From: Leucobacter sp. OH1287 | GTDB taxonomy: Bacteria; Actinomycetota; Actinomycetes; Actinomycetales; Microbacteriaceae | Assembly (NCBI RefSeq): GCF_003859945.1 | Contig: NZ_RQYM01000010.1 | Location: 1-64,000 of the forward strand | Direction of reading: 5' to 3' | DNA: 64,000 nucleotides | Shown: positions 8,470 through 17,737 of the stretch, piece after piece | Position numbering within the stretch: position 1 is the first letter of the stretch | Layout: the number at the start of each line of letters is the position of its first letter | Notes under the pieces: generated by a model | What the model was told of the DNA's origin: nothing | The model's database searches: none | What the model saw: only the letters and a program-made list of their open reading frames with translations | Made by a program: the position numbers and the translations under genes

Positions 8470-9551
8470 TCGCGGTTATTCTTGCAGGGGTTATCTCACT
8501 GCTTTACACGCTGGTGTTAACACCGCTGTTTGTGAAGGGGTTTAGGAAACTCGAGTGGGGTCAGTTCATTCGCGAGGACGGCCCGAAATCACACTATGCG
8601 AAACGCGGCACCCCGACAATGGGCGGGATCGTGTTTGTCACCGGCGCGGTGTTTGCGTACTTTGTTGCGAAGGCAATTATGGGGGAGACCCCGACCGTTT
8701 CGGCGCTGCTCGTTATCCTGATGTCGGTTGGCTGCGGTATTGTCGGCTTCGTTGACGACTACATGAAAACCCTCAAACAGCAGTCACTCGGTCTCGGCGG
8801 CTGGGCAAAAATCACCGGTCAGGTGGCTGTTGGTGTTGCGTTTGCGCTGATTGCGTTGAACTTCCCGAACGAGCACGGTGTCACCCCCGCCTCCACGAGC
8901 ATTTCGCTGTTCCGCGACACCGCCTTTGATCTGATGGCGGCGGGCACAATTATCGGCCTGATCCTCTTCATCCTCTGGGTTGTGTTTATCGCAACCGCAA
9001 CCTCCAACTCGGTTAACCTCACCGACGGTCTTGACGGCCTCGCCGCGGGCACCTCAATCTTCGTGTTCATCTCCTACATCATTATCGGTTTCTGGCAGTT
9101 CAGCCAGAGCTGTTTCGCGGGCCTTGAACCGGGCTGTTATGAGGTGCGGGATCCGATGGACCTGGTTGTTATCGCTGCGGCGTTCACCGGCGCAATCATC
9201 GGCTTCCTGTGGTGGAACACCTCACCGGCGCTGCTCTACATGGGTGACACCGGATCCATGGCGATCGGCGGTGCAATCGCGGCGCTCGCGATCCTCACCA
9301 AAACCGAGCTGCTTTTGATCGTGCTCGGCGGTGTTTTCATTATGGAGACACTCTCGGTGATTCTGCAGCGCCTGTTCTTCAAGGTCACGGGCGGCAAGCG
9401 GATCTTCAGAATGTCACCGATCCACCACCACTTCGAGCTCGGTGGCTGGCCAGAGGTCACGGTTGTTGTGCGGTTCTGGATTATGGCGGGTATTTTGGCG
9501 CTGTCGGGCGTCGGCATGTTCTACGGAGAGTGGTTGATTATCAATGACTAG
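8466..9551 (+). CDS. mraY: Phospho-MurNAc-pentapeptide transferase MraY
   Basis: An integral membrane enzyme that moves phospho-MurNAc-pentapeptide from UDP onto undecaprenyl phosphate, giving lipid I. It has 361 residues and about ten membrane helices. Hallmarks are GPKSHYAKRGTPTMGG near the N-terminus, the acidic pair FVDDYMK (about residue 97), NLTDGLDGLAAG (about 186) and MGDTGSMA with the later SPIHHHFE motif. The start is TTG 8466, inside the murF stop region, so the gene is translationally coupled. The C-terminus overlaps murD by 8 bases. Confidence 0.97.
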   Translation: MIAVILAGVISLLYTLVLTPLFVKGFRKLEWGQFIREDGPKSHYAKRGTPTMGGIVFVTGAVFAYFVAKAIMGETPTVSALLVILMSVGCGIVGFVDDYMKTLKQQSLGLGGWAKITGQVAVGVAFALIALNFPNEHGVTPASTSISLFRDTAFDLMAAGTIIGLILFILWVVFIATATSNSVNLTDGLDGLAAGTSIFVFISYIIIGFWQFSQSCFAGLEPGCYEVRDPMDLVVIAAAFTGAIIGFLWWNTSPALLYMGDTGSMAIGGAIAALAILTKTELLLIVLGGVFIMETLSVILQRLFFKVTGGKRIFRMSPIHHHFELGGWPEVTVVVRFWIMAGILALSGVGMFYGEWLIIND

Positions 9552-11007
9552 CAGGGTTGATTCGCTGCGCAGCTGGCACGCAGACTGGCGGGGCCTAAAA
9601 ACCGCGGTTGTTGGTCTCGGCGTTAGCGGTTTCGCCGTCGCAGACACCCTCGCCGAGCTCGGCTGTGAGGTTTTCGTTGTCGCGGGCGCACAAGACCCCG
9701 AGAGGCAGCCGCTGCTCGACGTTATCGGCGCAACCCTGTTTGTTGGATCCGACAGCGAGCAGCTTCACGCGATCCAGGAGTTTGAACCCGAACTGATTGT
9801 CATCTCACCGGGGTATCCCGCAGCGCACCCGATCAGGGCGTGGGCGACTGAAACAGACACACCAATCTTCGGCGAGATTGAACTCGCCTGGCGGCTGCGC
9901 GACAAGACCGGTAAACCCGCCGAGTGGATAACCATCACCGGCACCAACGGCAAAACCACAACCACCCAGCTGACCGCCCACATCTTCAAAAACGCGGGCT
10001 ACCGGGTTGCCCCGCTCGGCAACATCGGAACCCCGGTGCTTGACGCGATCCGCTACCCGGACGGCTTTGACGTGCTGATTGTTGAACTCTCCAGCTTCCA
10101 ACTGCATGACGTGCACACGGTTGAGCCGTGGGCGAGCGCCTGCCTCAACATCGCCGCCGACCACATCGACTGGCACGGCGACTTCGACGCCTACAAGCGC
10201 GCAAAAGCGAACGTTTTTGAGCGCACCAAAACCGCCTGCGTGTTTAACCGCGCTGACAGGGTGACGCTCAGCATGGTTGAGCAGGCAGATGTTCAAGAGG
10301 GCGCCCGCGCGGTCAGTTTCGGACTCGACACCCCGCTGGTTGCTGAGCTTGGGGTGTTTGAAGATTTGCTGGTGGATCGCGGATTCCACGCCGAAAGACG
10401 CACCAGCGCCCTGCCTCTGATCAGCCTGCACGAGCTGATCGAGCGCGGCATCGCCCAACCCCACATGGTGCAGAACGCTCTCGCGGCGTCAGCGCTCGCC
10501 AGATCATTCGACATCTCGCCGGAGGTGATCCATGAGACACTGCTCGAGTTCACCCCTGACGCACACCGGATGCAGCTGATCGCGGTGCACAACGGTGTCA
10601 CCTGGATCGACGACTCAAAAGCAACCAACGCGCACGCCGCGCACGCCGCGCTGCAGTCACAGCCGAGTGTTGTGTGGATCCTCGGGGGCCTGTTAAAGGG
10701 AGTGGATCTCAGCGAGCTGGTTAAGACCCACGCGCCACGACTGCGCGGTGCGGTGATCGTTGGCGCGGATCGGGAACACCTAAAAGCGGTGTTTGCTGAG
10801 CACGCGCCCGCTGTGCCGGTGAACGAGGTTGATGCGGAGAAGGGGCTGCCGGTTATGCAGCAGGCGGTAAAGCTGGCCGATCAGCTTACGAACTCCGGTG
10901 ACACGGTGCTGCTCGCGCCGGCCGCCGCCTCAATGGATCAGTTTGCCAGCTACAGTGACAGGGGAGAGCTGTTCATTAGAGCGGTTTCGGAGCATCTCGG
11001 GCTATAG
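9544..11007 (+). CDS. murD: UDP-MurNAc-L-Ala:D-Glu ligase MurD
   Basis: It adds D-glutamate to UDP-MurNAc-L-alanine in the cytoplasm. The protein has 487 residues: a Rossmann-type N-terminal domain starting with VVGLGVSGFAVADTL, P-loop GTNGKTTT at about 133-140, NIAADHIDWHGDFDAYKRAKANVF carrying the catalytic His and carbamylated Lys, and domain 3 DDSKATNAHAA. All the residues lost in the MurE-like protein are intact here. The ATG start lies inside the end of mraY. Confidence 0.97.
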   Translation: MTSRVDSLRSWHADWRGLKTAVVGLGVSGFAVADTLAELGCEVFVVAGAQDPERQPLLDVIGATLFVGSDSEQLHAIQEFEPELIVISPGYPAAHPIRAWATETDTPIFGEIELAWRLRDKTGKPAEWITITGTNGKTTTTQLTAHIFKNAGYRVAPLGNIGTPVLDAIRYPDGFDVLIVELSSFQLHDVHTVEPWASACLNIAADHIDWHGDFDAYKRAKANVFERTKTACVFNRADRVTLSMVEQADVQEGARAVSFGLDTPLVAELGVFEDLLVDRGFHAERRTSALPLISLHELIERGIAQPHMVQNALAASALARSFDISPEVIHETLLEFTPDAHRMQLIAVHNGVTWIDDSKATNAHAAHAALQSQPSVVWILGGLLKGVDLSELVKTHAPRLRGAVIVGADREHLKAVFAEHAPAVPVNEVDAEKGLPVMQQAVKLADQLTNSGDTVLLAPAAASMDQFASYSDRGELFIRAVSEHLGL

Positions 11008-11110
11008 TTTTTAAGACACCCTAAAAACCCCAGCGAACGAGGGCAGTAATGAGCAGCACTAAAAAACAGCGGCGCCTCCTAAAGCGCTCCCTGCCCGGTG
11101 TCTTAAAAAC
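11007..11110. repeat. 14-base perfect inverted repeat bracketing the ftsW start
   Basis: GTTTTTAAGACACC (11007-11020) is the exact reverse complement of GGTGTCTTAAAAAC (11097-11110). The 76-base interval contains the ftsW ribosome binding site and ATG 11049, and the right arm lies inside the ftsW coding region. It could be an mRNA hairpin, a murD terminator coupled to ftsW expression, or a protein-binding site. Confidence 0.6.
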
Positions 11111-12371
11111 CAACACTGACCCGACCGTTGTCGGGCTGTGGTGTGCGTCGCTGATCCTCGTGGGCTTCGGTGTTGTGATGGTGCTCTCGGCATCATCTGT
11201 CACCTCCTACCTGCAAGACAAAGGCTTTTTGGGAACCGCTTCCCGGCAGGCATCATACGCGCTCTTCGGGTTGGTTGTGATGGTTGTTGCCGCCTACATA
11301 AAACCGGAGGTCTACCGGCGTTTCGCACCGCTGCTGCTGGTTGGGGCGCTGCTTTTCCAGCTGCTGGTTTTCACCCCGCTCGGTGAGGAAGTGTGGGGTA
11401 ACCGAAACTGGATCCGCATCGCTGGCCTGTCACTGCAACCCTCCGAGTTCTTAAAGCTCGCGATGGTGCTCTGGGTTGCCTTCGTTATCTCGTCGCGCAG
11501 GCACCGGATGACAAACGTGAAAAACGAGGTGTTCCCGATGCTGATTCCGGGGGCGGCGATTATTCTGCTCTCCGTGATCCTCGGCCAAGACCTTGGAACC
11601 ACGATTGTTATGGGCTTCGCACTGCTCGGCTGCATGTGGTTCGGTAACATCAGCCTGAAAACCATTATGCTAACAGTCGGAACAGCGCTCGTCGGTGTTT
11701 TTGTGCTCGTCGTCACAAGCGAAAACCGGATGCGCAGGCTCTTCAGCCTCGGCTCCGACAGCGGCGACTACAGCGGACTCGACTGGCAGCCAACCCACGG
11801 CCTGTGGGCGCTCGCATCCGGCGGCCTCTTCGGAGTCGGCCCTGGCAACTCCAGCGCCAAATGGTCCTGGCTGCCGGCCGCAGAAAACGACTATATTTTC
11901 GCGATCATCGGTGAAGAACTCGGCATGATCGGCGCCTCCGCGGTGATTACCGCCTATGTTGCGCTCGCGTTCCTGATGCTGCGGGTGCTAAACCGCGCAA
12001 AGGACCGGTTCAGCCGCGTCGTTGTCGGCGGCGTCCTCATCTGGATTGTCGGCCAGGCATTCATCAACATCGGGGTTGTTTTGCGGATCCTGCCGGTGCT
12101 CGGTGTGCCGCTGCCGCTGATCAGCTACGGCGGCACCGCGCTCGTCGCCTGTATGGGCGCGATGGGCGTGGTTATCTCAATCGCGCGAAACAACACCGCG
12201 GCCGCAGCAAAAGCCGATAGCGAGGCGGGCGGATCCGGGAAGCAGGCCGCGGGTCGCTCCGCTGCCGGAGAGCGCGATGCTGGTCGCGCCGCTGGCGGGG
12301 AGCGGAAAGCTGGTCGCTCCGGTGCTCGTTCGGCCGCCGACCCGGTTATGATCTACACCCCTGGGCACTAA
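11049..12371 (+). CDS. ftsW: Septal SEDS glycosyltransferase FtsW
   Basis: A SEDS-family polytopic protein that polymerises lipid II at the septum with FtsI. The protein has 440 residues and about ten membrane helices. Family marks include FGVVMVLSASSV in helix 1, NWIRIAGLSLQPSEFLKLAMVL, and the C-terminal LPLISYGGTALV loop-helix. The last 45 residues are a low-complexity Gly/Ala/Arg tail (repeats of GxRAAGGERxAGR type) encoded by short GC-rich DNA repeats; such tails occur in several proteins in this window. The start ATG 11049 follows GAGGGC. Confidence 0.95.
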   Translation: MSSTKKQRRLLKRSLPGVLKTNTDPTVVGLWCASLILVGFGVVMVLSASSVTSYLQDKGFLGTASRQASYALFGLVVMVVAAYIKPEVYRRFAPLLLVGALLFQLLVFTPLGEEVWGNRNWIRIAGLSLQPSEFLKLAMVLWVAFVISSRRHRMTNVKNEVFPMLIPGAAIILLSVILGQDLGTTIVMGFALLGCMWFGNISLKTIMLTVGTALVGVFVLVVTSENRMRRLFSLGSDSGDYSGLDWQPTHGLWALASGGLFGVGPGNSSAKWSWLPAAENDYIFAIIGEELGMIGASAVITAYVALAFLMLRVLNRAKDRFSRVVVGGVLIWIVGQAFINIGVVLRILPVLGVPLPLISYGGTALVACMGAMGVVISIARNNTAAAAKADSEAGGSGKQAAGRSAAGERDAGRAAGGERKAGRSGARSAADPVMIYTPGH

Positions 12372-12386
12372 GGAGGGCACAACAGT

Positions 12387-13460
12387 ATGACCGTTTATCT
12401 GCTCGCGGGCGGTGGCACAGCAGGCCACGTCAACCCGCTGCTCGCGCTCGCCGAACACATCCGCAGGCACGAGCCGGACTCGACGATTATCGCGCTCGGC
12501 ACCGCCGAGGGGCTAGAGGCAAGGCTCGTACCCCAGCGCGGTTTTGAGCTCAGCACAATCGCCAGGCTGCCCTTCCCGAGAAAACCGAGCCTCTACGCAC
12601 TGCGGTTCCCGCAGCAGTATCGTCGCGCGGTTTCTCAGGTGCGCAGCCTCCTTAGGAACCGGGGCGTCGACGTTGTTGTCGGCTTTGGGGGATACGCAGC
12701 AGCGCCCGCCTACCGCGCCGCCCGTGCCGAGGGCGTGCCGTTTGTGATCCACGAGGCCAACGCAAAACCGGGGCTCGCCAACAAATTCGCCGCCAGGCAC
12801 TCACCCTGGGTTGGTGTGACCTTCCCGGGAACCCCGATCCACAACGCGAAAACCGTTGGTATGCCGCTGCGCCCCGAGATTGAGGCGCTGGATCGCGCAG
12901 CCCTCCGCGCTGAGGCGCTCGCGCACTTCGGCCTGCAGCCCGACCGGCCAACCCTGTTGGTGACGGGCGGATCGCTCGGTGCTCGCGGTATCAACGAGGG
13001 TGTCTACCGCAGCGCCAACCTGCTAGAGCAGGCCGGTGCACAGGTTTTGCACGTCTGGGGAGGGCTCACCGAGGTGCGTCAAGAGCCCTCGGCTAACTAT
13101 CACATTCTGCAGTACTGTGATCGGATGGATTATGCGTTTAGCTGCGCCGACCTGGTGATTTCGCGGGCCGGATCCACCACGGTCAGTGAGCTTTCGGGAC
13201 TCGGCATCCCGGCAATTTTCTCGCCCTACTCGCACGGTAACGGCGAGCAGGCGTTTAACTGTCGGGCCGTTGTTGAGGCGGGGGGAGCCCTGCGCGTCGA
13301 CGACAAAGACATCACGCCCGAGTGGGTTAGTGAGACGGTGATCCCGCTGCTGCTTGACGGTGACAGACTGCGGCAGCTGAGCGACAACGCGAGAACCGTT
13401 GGCAGGCTCGACGGCACCGCTGCGCTTTTTGCGATGGTCAAGCAGGCAATCGGCGCGTAA
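12387..13460 (+). CDS. murG: Lipid II synthase MurG
   Basis: A membrane-associated GT28 glycosyltransferase that transfers GlcNAc from UDP-GlcNAc to lipid I. It has 357 residues in two Rossmann domains. The N-terminal glycine-rich loop AGGGTAGHVNPLLAL is at about 6-20, GFGGYAAAPAYRAA is near 95, a second G-loop TGGSLGARGIN is near 192, and SRAGSTTVSEL with the E...NGEQAFN region bind the UDP-sugar. The start ATG follows an excellent AAGGAGG. It lies 15 bases after ftsW. Confidence 0.97.
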   Translation: MTVYLLAGGGTAGHVNPLLALAEHIRRHEPDSTIIALGTAEGLEARLVPQRGFELSTIARLPFPRKPSLYALRFPQQYRRAVSQVRSLLRNRGVDVVVGFGGYAAAPAYRAARAEGVPFVIHEANAKPGLANKFAARHSPWVGVTFPGTPIHNAKTVGMPLRPEIEALDRAALRAEALAHFGLQPDRPTLLVTGGSLGARGINEGVYRSANLLEQAGAQVLHVWGGLTEVRQEPSANYHILQYCDRMDYAFSCADLVISRAGSTTVSELSGLGIPAIFSPYSHGNGEQAFNCRAVVEAGGALRVDDKDITPEWVSETVIPLLLDGDRLRQLSDNARTVGRLDGTAALFAMVKQAIGA

Positions 13461-13485
13461 CAGCGTATTCACTGCGATAAAACGG

Positions 13486-13491
13486 TACGCT
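13486..13491 (+). promoter_or_regulatory. -10 element for leaderless murC transcript
   Basis: TACGCT ends 7 bases before the murC ATG at 13499, and no ribosome binding site is present. This places the start point at or next to the A of ATG. The identical hexamer and spacing occur before murT at 52605. Confidence 0.5.
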
Positions 13492-13498
13492 AAAAGAC

Positions 13499-14932
13499 AT
13501 GATTCACGCTGATTTCGATTTAGAGATACCAGAGCAGCTTGGCCGTGTTCACTTCGTGGGAATCGGCGGCGCTGGAATGAACGCGATTGCGCGGATGATG
13601 CACCGCGCGGGAGTTAAAGTGAGCGGCAGTGACCGCAGCGACAGCTCAACATGTCAGGCGCTCAGGGACATCGGGATCCCCGTGGAAATCGGGCACGAGG
13701 CCCGCTACGCAGAAGACATCGACACACTGGTTGTTACCGGTGCGCTTAGGGAGGACAATCCAACCTATGTGCGGGCGCGTGAGCGCGGCATTCTGGTGCT
13801 GCACCGTTCGCAGGCGCTGCACTGGCTGAGCCGGCACGACCGCGTTATCTCCGTCGCCGGTGCGCACGGCAAAACCACCTCAACCGGTATGGTTGCGCAC
13901 GGGCTCAGGCACGGCGGCAACGATGTGTCATACGTCAACGGCGCGGCAATCGTCGGGATGGGTGAGACGGCGAGTGCCGGCAGCGCAGACACCTTCGTGC
14001 TGGAGGCAGACGAGTCAGACAAGTCATTCCTGCTCTACAACACCGCGGTTGCGCTGATCACCAACGTTGATCCTGAGCACCTCGACTTTTACGGCTCACG
14101 CGAAAACTTTATGCAGGCGTTTGTTGATTTTGCGAACGCCGCAACCGAGGCGGTTGTTATCTCCGCTGACGATCCGGGCGCGAAAGAGGTTACCGAGCAG
14201 CTGGCAACCGACCGCGAGATCATCACCTTCGGGCAGAGCGAGTCCGCTGATGTTAGGCTCAGCGACCTTGACACAAGCGCCCGAGTGAGCTTCACCGTCA
14301 CCGCAAACGGCGAGAGCCTGCCGGTGCAGCTGCGCCTGTTTGGCGACTACAACGCCTACAACGCAACCGGTGCGATCGCGGTGCTTTTGCACATGGGTTA
14401 CACACTGCGTCAAGCGGTTGACGCGCTGCAAGACTTCCAGGGTGTGACCAGCCGCCTGCAGTTCTACGGCCGCGTTAACGGTGTTGAGGTTTACGACGAC
14501 TACGCACACCACCACAACGAGATTAAGGCGCTGCTCGGCGCAACCCGAACAGTTGCTGGCAGCGGCCGGGTTATTGCCGTGCACCGTCCGCACCTCTACT
14601 CTCGCACACAGCTGTTTGCGAGCGAGTTCGCTGAGATTCTTGAGGCGGGAGCGGATCACACCGTTGTACTCGATCTGGAGGCGGCGCGTGAGGAGTTCGT
14701 GCCGGGAGTCACCGGCAAACTGGTCACCGACAAGTTTGTCGACCAGAGCAAGGTTGCGCTGATCGAGGACTGGGATGAGGCGTGCGAGTACATCGCAAAC
14801 TTCTCACAGCCAGGCGACATTGTTGTGACCATGAGCGTTGGTAGCCTCTACCGGATCTGCCCGATGATTCTCGCCGCGCTTGAAAAACGCTACGGTGTTG
14901 CAGCCGAGCTGCCGCCGGGCGGGGGTAAGTAG
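13499..14932 (+). CDS. murC: UDP-MurNAc:L-Ala ligase MurC
   Basis: The first amino-acid-adding Mur ligase, joining L-alanine to UDP-MurNAc. The protein has 477 residues. The N-terminal dinucleotide-type loop GIGGAGMNAIARMM is at about 22-35, P-loop GAHGKTTS is near 121-128, EADESDKSF follows, then TNVDPEHLDFYGSRENFMQAF and domain 3 DDYAHHHNEIKALL. These are all typical of MurC. It has its own short upstream gap with a leaderless-type promoter, allowing expression independent of ftsW-murG. Confidence 0.97.
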   Translation: MIHADFDLEIPEQLGRVHFVGIGGAGMNAIARMMHRAGVKVSGSDRSDSSTCQALRDIGIPVEIGHEARYAEDIDTLVVTGALREDNPTYVRARERGILVLHRSQALHWLSRHDRVISVAGAHGKTTSTGMVAHGLRHGGNDVSYVNGAAIVGMGETASAGSADTFVLEADESDKSFLLYNTAVALITNVDPEHLDFYGSRENFMQAFVDFANAATEAVVISADDPGAKEVTEQLATDREIITFGQSESADVRLSDLDTSARVSFTVTANGESLPVQLRLFGDYNAYNATGAIAVLLHMGYTLRQAVDALQDFQGVTSRLQFYGRVNGVEVYDDYAHHHNEIKALLGATRTVAGSGRVIAVHRPHLYSRTQLFASEFAEILEAGADHTVVLDLEAAREEFVPGVTGKLVTDKFVDQSKVALIEDWDEACEYIANFSQPGDIVVTMSVGSLYRICPMILAALEKRYGVAAELPPGGGK

Positions 14933-14937
14933 CCGCT

Positions 14938-16293
14938 GTGAAGCGACCCGGGGGCTTTGACGGGATCAGTCGGCGCCGGAACGGTGCCGCTGACCAGAAC
15001 TCGGCAACCCCCGAGGACTCCTTCGAGAGCGCCATTTTCGGTCGCGGCGGAGGTGACGAGGCCGCGGCAAACGCGGAAACCGCGAACCTCAATGCTGCGA
15101 ATCTTGAAACCGCGAACCTCGACACAGCAAACCTTGACACCGCCGTTGTTTTTGACGGTGATGCCGCAAACGAGAGCAGCGCAGAACTGCCGCAGCGCTG
15201 GTTCAAACGTCTCGGCACAGACAGCACCGACTATGAACAGCTGCGCCGCCTGCACAAACAAGAAGAGCTCGCCAACTCGGTATGGGACGCGGATCGCGTC
15301 GCAACCAGCGCGGTTGCGGAACTCGACCGGCTAGCGGCGAGCGGCAGCGCCGGAAACGGCGACGCAGCGGGGCTCGCGGATCCGTCTCACCCCGACGCGC
15401 CACTGGCGGTGAGGGCCGCGAAACTGCGGCAGCGCCAGCGGGCAGCCGAGCAGGCGCTTGACGCTGAGCTGGCGGCTGACGCGGCGGCAAAACCGAGCTT
15501 CCTGTCGAGGCTAACCGGTGGCAGTGTTGCTGCGGCGAAGCGTGATCTGCGCCGCGCCAAGCGTGACGCGAAACGGCGGACGAAACAGCAGCGCCGACGC
15601 TTCCTGCGCTATTCTCGGCGGACAAAACGTCGCCTGCTGATTGCCGGTGCGATTGTTGCGCTGACCGCGGGCGCCGTTGCGATCGGCGTTTTAACACCGA
15701 TTATGAGCGTGAAAGAGATCCGCGTCGAGGGTGTGACAACGCTTGATGCGGGCACTGTTGAGGCGGCGCTGGATCCGCTGCGGGGCACACCGCTCGCGCT
15801 CGTTGACGAACAGCAGGTGTTTGAGTCGCTCGGGCAGTTCAACCTGATTCAGCGGTATGCGATTGAGATTGTGCCGCCGCAGACGCTGATTGTGCGGGTG
15901 CAGGAGCGTGTGCCGGTTATCAGTATGCAGTCCGCTGAGGGCTATCGGGTGCTTGACGCGGCCGGTGTGCAGGTCGCGGAAACACCGGAGCTGCTTCCCG
16001 GAGCGCCGCTCGCGCAGGGGGAGTTGACGGATGTGACAAGCCCGGCGTTTGCCGCGGCGACCCGCGCGCTGCGTGACATGGATCCGGCGCTGCGTGAACA
16101 GTTTATTGCGGTCAGCGCCACAACCGCGAACGATATTACGTTCGCGATGGGCAGCGGGCTGACGGTTTTGTGGGGAGATGATTCACAGAATCAGCTGAAG
16201 GGTGTGCTGCTGCAGCAGATGATTGCGGCGCTCGGCGGCCGGGAGATCAGCCTGATTGACGTGTCCTCAACCGAAGCACCGGTGTTCCAATAA
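14938..16293 (+). CDS. ftsQ: Division protein FtsQ
   Basis: A bitopic membrane protein of the divisome with 451 residues, long for the family. Order: disordered cytoplasmic N-terminus with five pentapeptide-like A-N-L-x-x units (residues 44-68), an Ala/Arg-rich basic stretch up to about 235, one membrane helix (about 238-258), then the POTRA domain beginning IMSVKEIRVEGV and the FtsQ beta domain (VRVQERVPVISM, GYRVLDAAGVQV). The start GTG 14938 is 5 bases after murC and preceded by GGGGG. FtsQ binds FtsL and regulates septal synthesis. Confidence 0.9.
   Translation: MKRPGGFDGISRRRNGAADQNSATPEDSFESAIFGRGGGDEAAANAETANLNAANLETANLDTANLDTAVVFDGDAANESSAELPQRWFKRLGTDSTDYEQLRRLHKQEELANSVWDADRVATSAVAELDRLAASGSAGNGDAAGLADPSHPDAPLAVRAAKLRQRQRAAEQALDAELAADAAAKPSFLSRLTGGSVAAAKRDLRRAKRDAKRRTKQQRRRFLRYSRRTKRRLLIAGAIVALTAGAVAIGVLTPIMSVKEIRVEGVTTLDAGTVEAALDPLRGTPLALVDEQQVFESLGQFNLIQRYAIEIVPPQTLIVRVQERVPVISMQSAEGYRVLDAAGVQVAETPELLPGAPLAQGELTDVTSPAFAAATRALRDMDPALREQFIAVSATTANDITFAMGSGLTVLWGDDSQNQLKGVLLQQMIAALGGREISLIDVSSTEAPVFQ
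15067..15141 (+). repeat. 15-base tandem repeats encoding A-N-L-x-x units in FtsQ
   Basis: Five consecutive five-residue units (ANAET, ANLNA, ANLET, ANLDT, ANLDT) are encoded by imperfect 15-base repeats. They match the pentapeptide-repeat pattern A(D/N)Lxx, but the run is too short for a full beta-helix. Codons differ between copies, so the array is not a very recent slippage product. Confidence 0.7.
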
Positions 16294-16421
16294 AAATTCG
16301 CTTTTGCAAATCGCGGTGTGTCTTCTGGGTTCTGTCAGGTTTTCACCTTACGGTTAAAAAGAATTACTCAGTATACACTTTAACCTTTAGGTTGAAGTTT
16401 AAGGTTTAAATCGGAGTTAAG
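16294..16421 (+). promoter_or_regulatory. ftsZ upstream region
   Basis: This 128-base AT-rich gap after ftsQ is likely to carry an ftsZ promoter. It contains GGTTAAAA (16352-16359), its inverse TTTAACC (16379-16385), an AACCT-TT-AGGTT palindrome (16382-16393), and AAGGTTTAAA just upstream of the ribosome binding site GGAG (16413-16416). No confident -10/-35 pair was assigned. Confidence 0.5.
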
Positions 16422-17630
16422 GTGACATTTAGCAATAACCTCGCACAGATTAAAGTTGTCGGTGTTGGTGGCGGTGGTGTTAACGCTGTTAACCGCATGG
16501 TTGAACTGGGCATCAAGGGTGTTGAGTTTATTGCGATTAACACCGACGCTCAGGCGCTTGTGATGAGCAACGCCGACGTGAAACTCGAGATCGGTCGCGA
16601 ATACACCCGCGGCCTGGGCGCTGGCGCAGACCCCGAGAAGGGTAAACGCGCCGCCGAGGAGCACACGGAGGAGATCGACCAGGTGCTGCGCGGCGCCGAC
16701 ATGGTGTTCGTTACCGCCGGTGAGGGCGGCGGCACCGGCACCGGCGCTTCCCCGGTTGTCGCTCGCATCGCTAAAAACAACGGCGCGCTAACAATCGGCG
16801 TGGTAACCCGCCCGTTCTCCTTCGAGGGCAAGCGTCGTGCCTCACAGGCTGACAGCGGCATCCACAACCTGCGCGAACAGGTTGACACGCTGATCGTTGT
16901 GCCAAACGACCGACTGCTGTCCGACTCTGATCCGGGCATCAGCATGATCGACGCCTTTGCGCAGGCGGATCAGGTGCTGCTCGCCGGTGTCTCCGGCATC
17001 ACCGACCTGATCACAACCCCGGGTCTGATCAACCTCGACTTCGCCGACGTTAAATCGGTTATGGAGGGAGCAGGCTCCGCGCTGATGGGTATCGGTTCTG
17101 CAAGCGGTGCGGATCGCGCAGTTAAGGCCGCAGAGCTGGCTGTGTCATCGCCGCTGCTTGAGGCCTCAATCGAGGGCGCGCACGGTGTGCTGCTGTCGAT
17201 CCAGGCATCCTCGAACCTGGGGCTCAACGAGATCCACGACGCCTCATCGCTTGTGCAGGAGGTTGTGCACGAGGAAGCCAACATTATCTTCGGAACTGTT
17301 ATCGACGAGTCACTCGGTGACGCGATTCGGATAACCGTTATCGCCGCCGGTTTCGACGACAACGCCGTGCACGGCGGCGCAGACGCGAAAGGCGCTGTGA
17401 AGCCGCGCAGGGGAGTCTACGAGCAGGAGCCATCACCGGTGCCGCTGCAGGGATCCGCTGCCGGCGCTGTGAACGCAACCGGTCCGATTGAGACACCTGG
17501 CTCAAACGACACCGGCAACACCTCCTTCGCTGACTCGCTGGCGAACCCGCCAATTGAGACGCAGCTGCAGGATCCGGCGTTCGGCGCTGACGACGATTCA
17601 GACCTGGACATCCCTGATTTCCTGCGGTAG
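16422..17630 (+). CDS. ftsZ: Cell division GTPase FtsZ
   Basis: A tubulin-like GTPase that forms the Z ring. It has 402 residues. [13 protein letters not shown] near the N-terminus and the tubulin signature [13 protein letters not shown] (about 100-112) bind GTP, and the T7 loop [11 protein letters not shown] (about 205) completes the site in the next subunit. A variable linker rich in Pro/Gly/Thr follows residue 320, ending with the conserved C-terminal peptide [12 protein letters not shown], which binds SepF and other partners. The start is GTG 16422 with GGAG five bases upstream. Confidence 0.98.
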   Translation: MTFSNNLAQIKVVGVGGGGVNAVNRMVELGIKGVEFIAINTDAQALVMSNADVKLEIGREYTRGLGAGADPEKGKRAAEEHTEEIDQVLRGADMVFVTAGEGGGTGTGASPVVARIAKNNGALTIGVVTRPFSFEGKRRASQADSGIHNLREQVDTLIVVPNDRLLSDSDPGISMIDAFAQADQVLLAGVSGITDLITTPGLINLDFADVKSVMEGAGSALMGIGSASGADRAVKAAELAVSSPLLEASIEGAHGVLLSIQASSNLGLNEIHDASSLVQEVVHEEANIIFGTVIDESLGDAIRITVIAAGFDDNAVHGGADAKGAVKPRRGVYEQEPSPVPLQGSAAGAVNATGPIETPGSNDTGNTSFADSLANPPIETQLQDPAFGADDDSDLDIPDFLR

Positions 17631-17673
17631 CGCTAAGGCCACAACTGAATAACGGCAAAAACACGGTTGCAAT

Positions 17674-17691
17674 ACAGCATATTTTTGCTGT
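17674..17691. repeat. Inverted repeat between ftsZ and sepF
   Basis: ACAGCA (17674-17679) and TGCTGT (17686-17691) flank TATTTT. The stem is short and not followed by a T-run. It may be an operator at a sepF promoter (TTGCAA lies just upstream at about 17668) or a weak ftsZ terminator. Confidence 0.35.
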
Positions 17692-17737
17692 GTGGAACTA
17701 AGCTCAGAAGTGTTCACGTGATTTTTAGGAGTAGATG

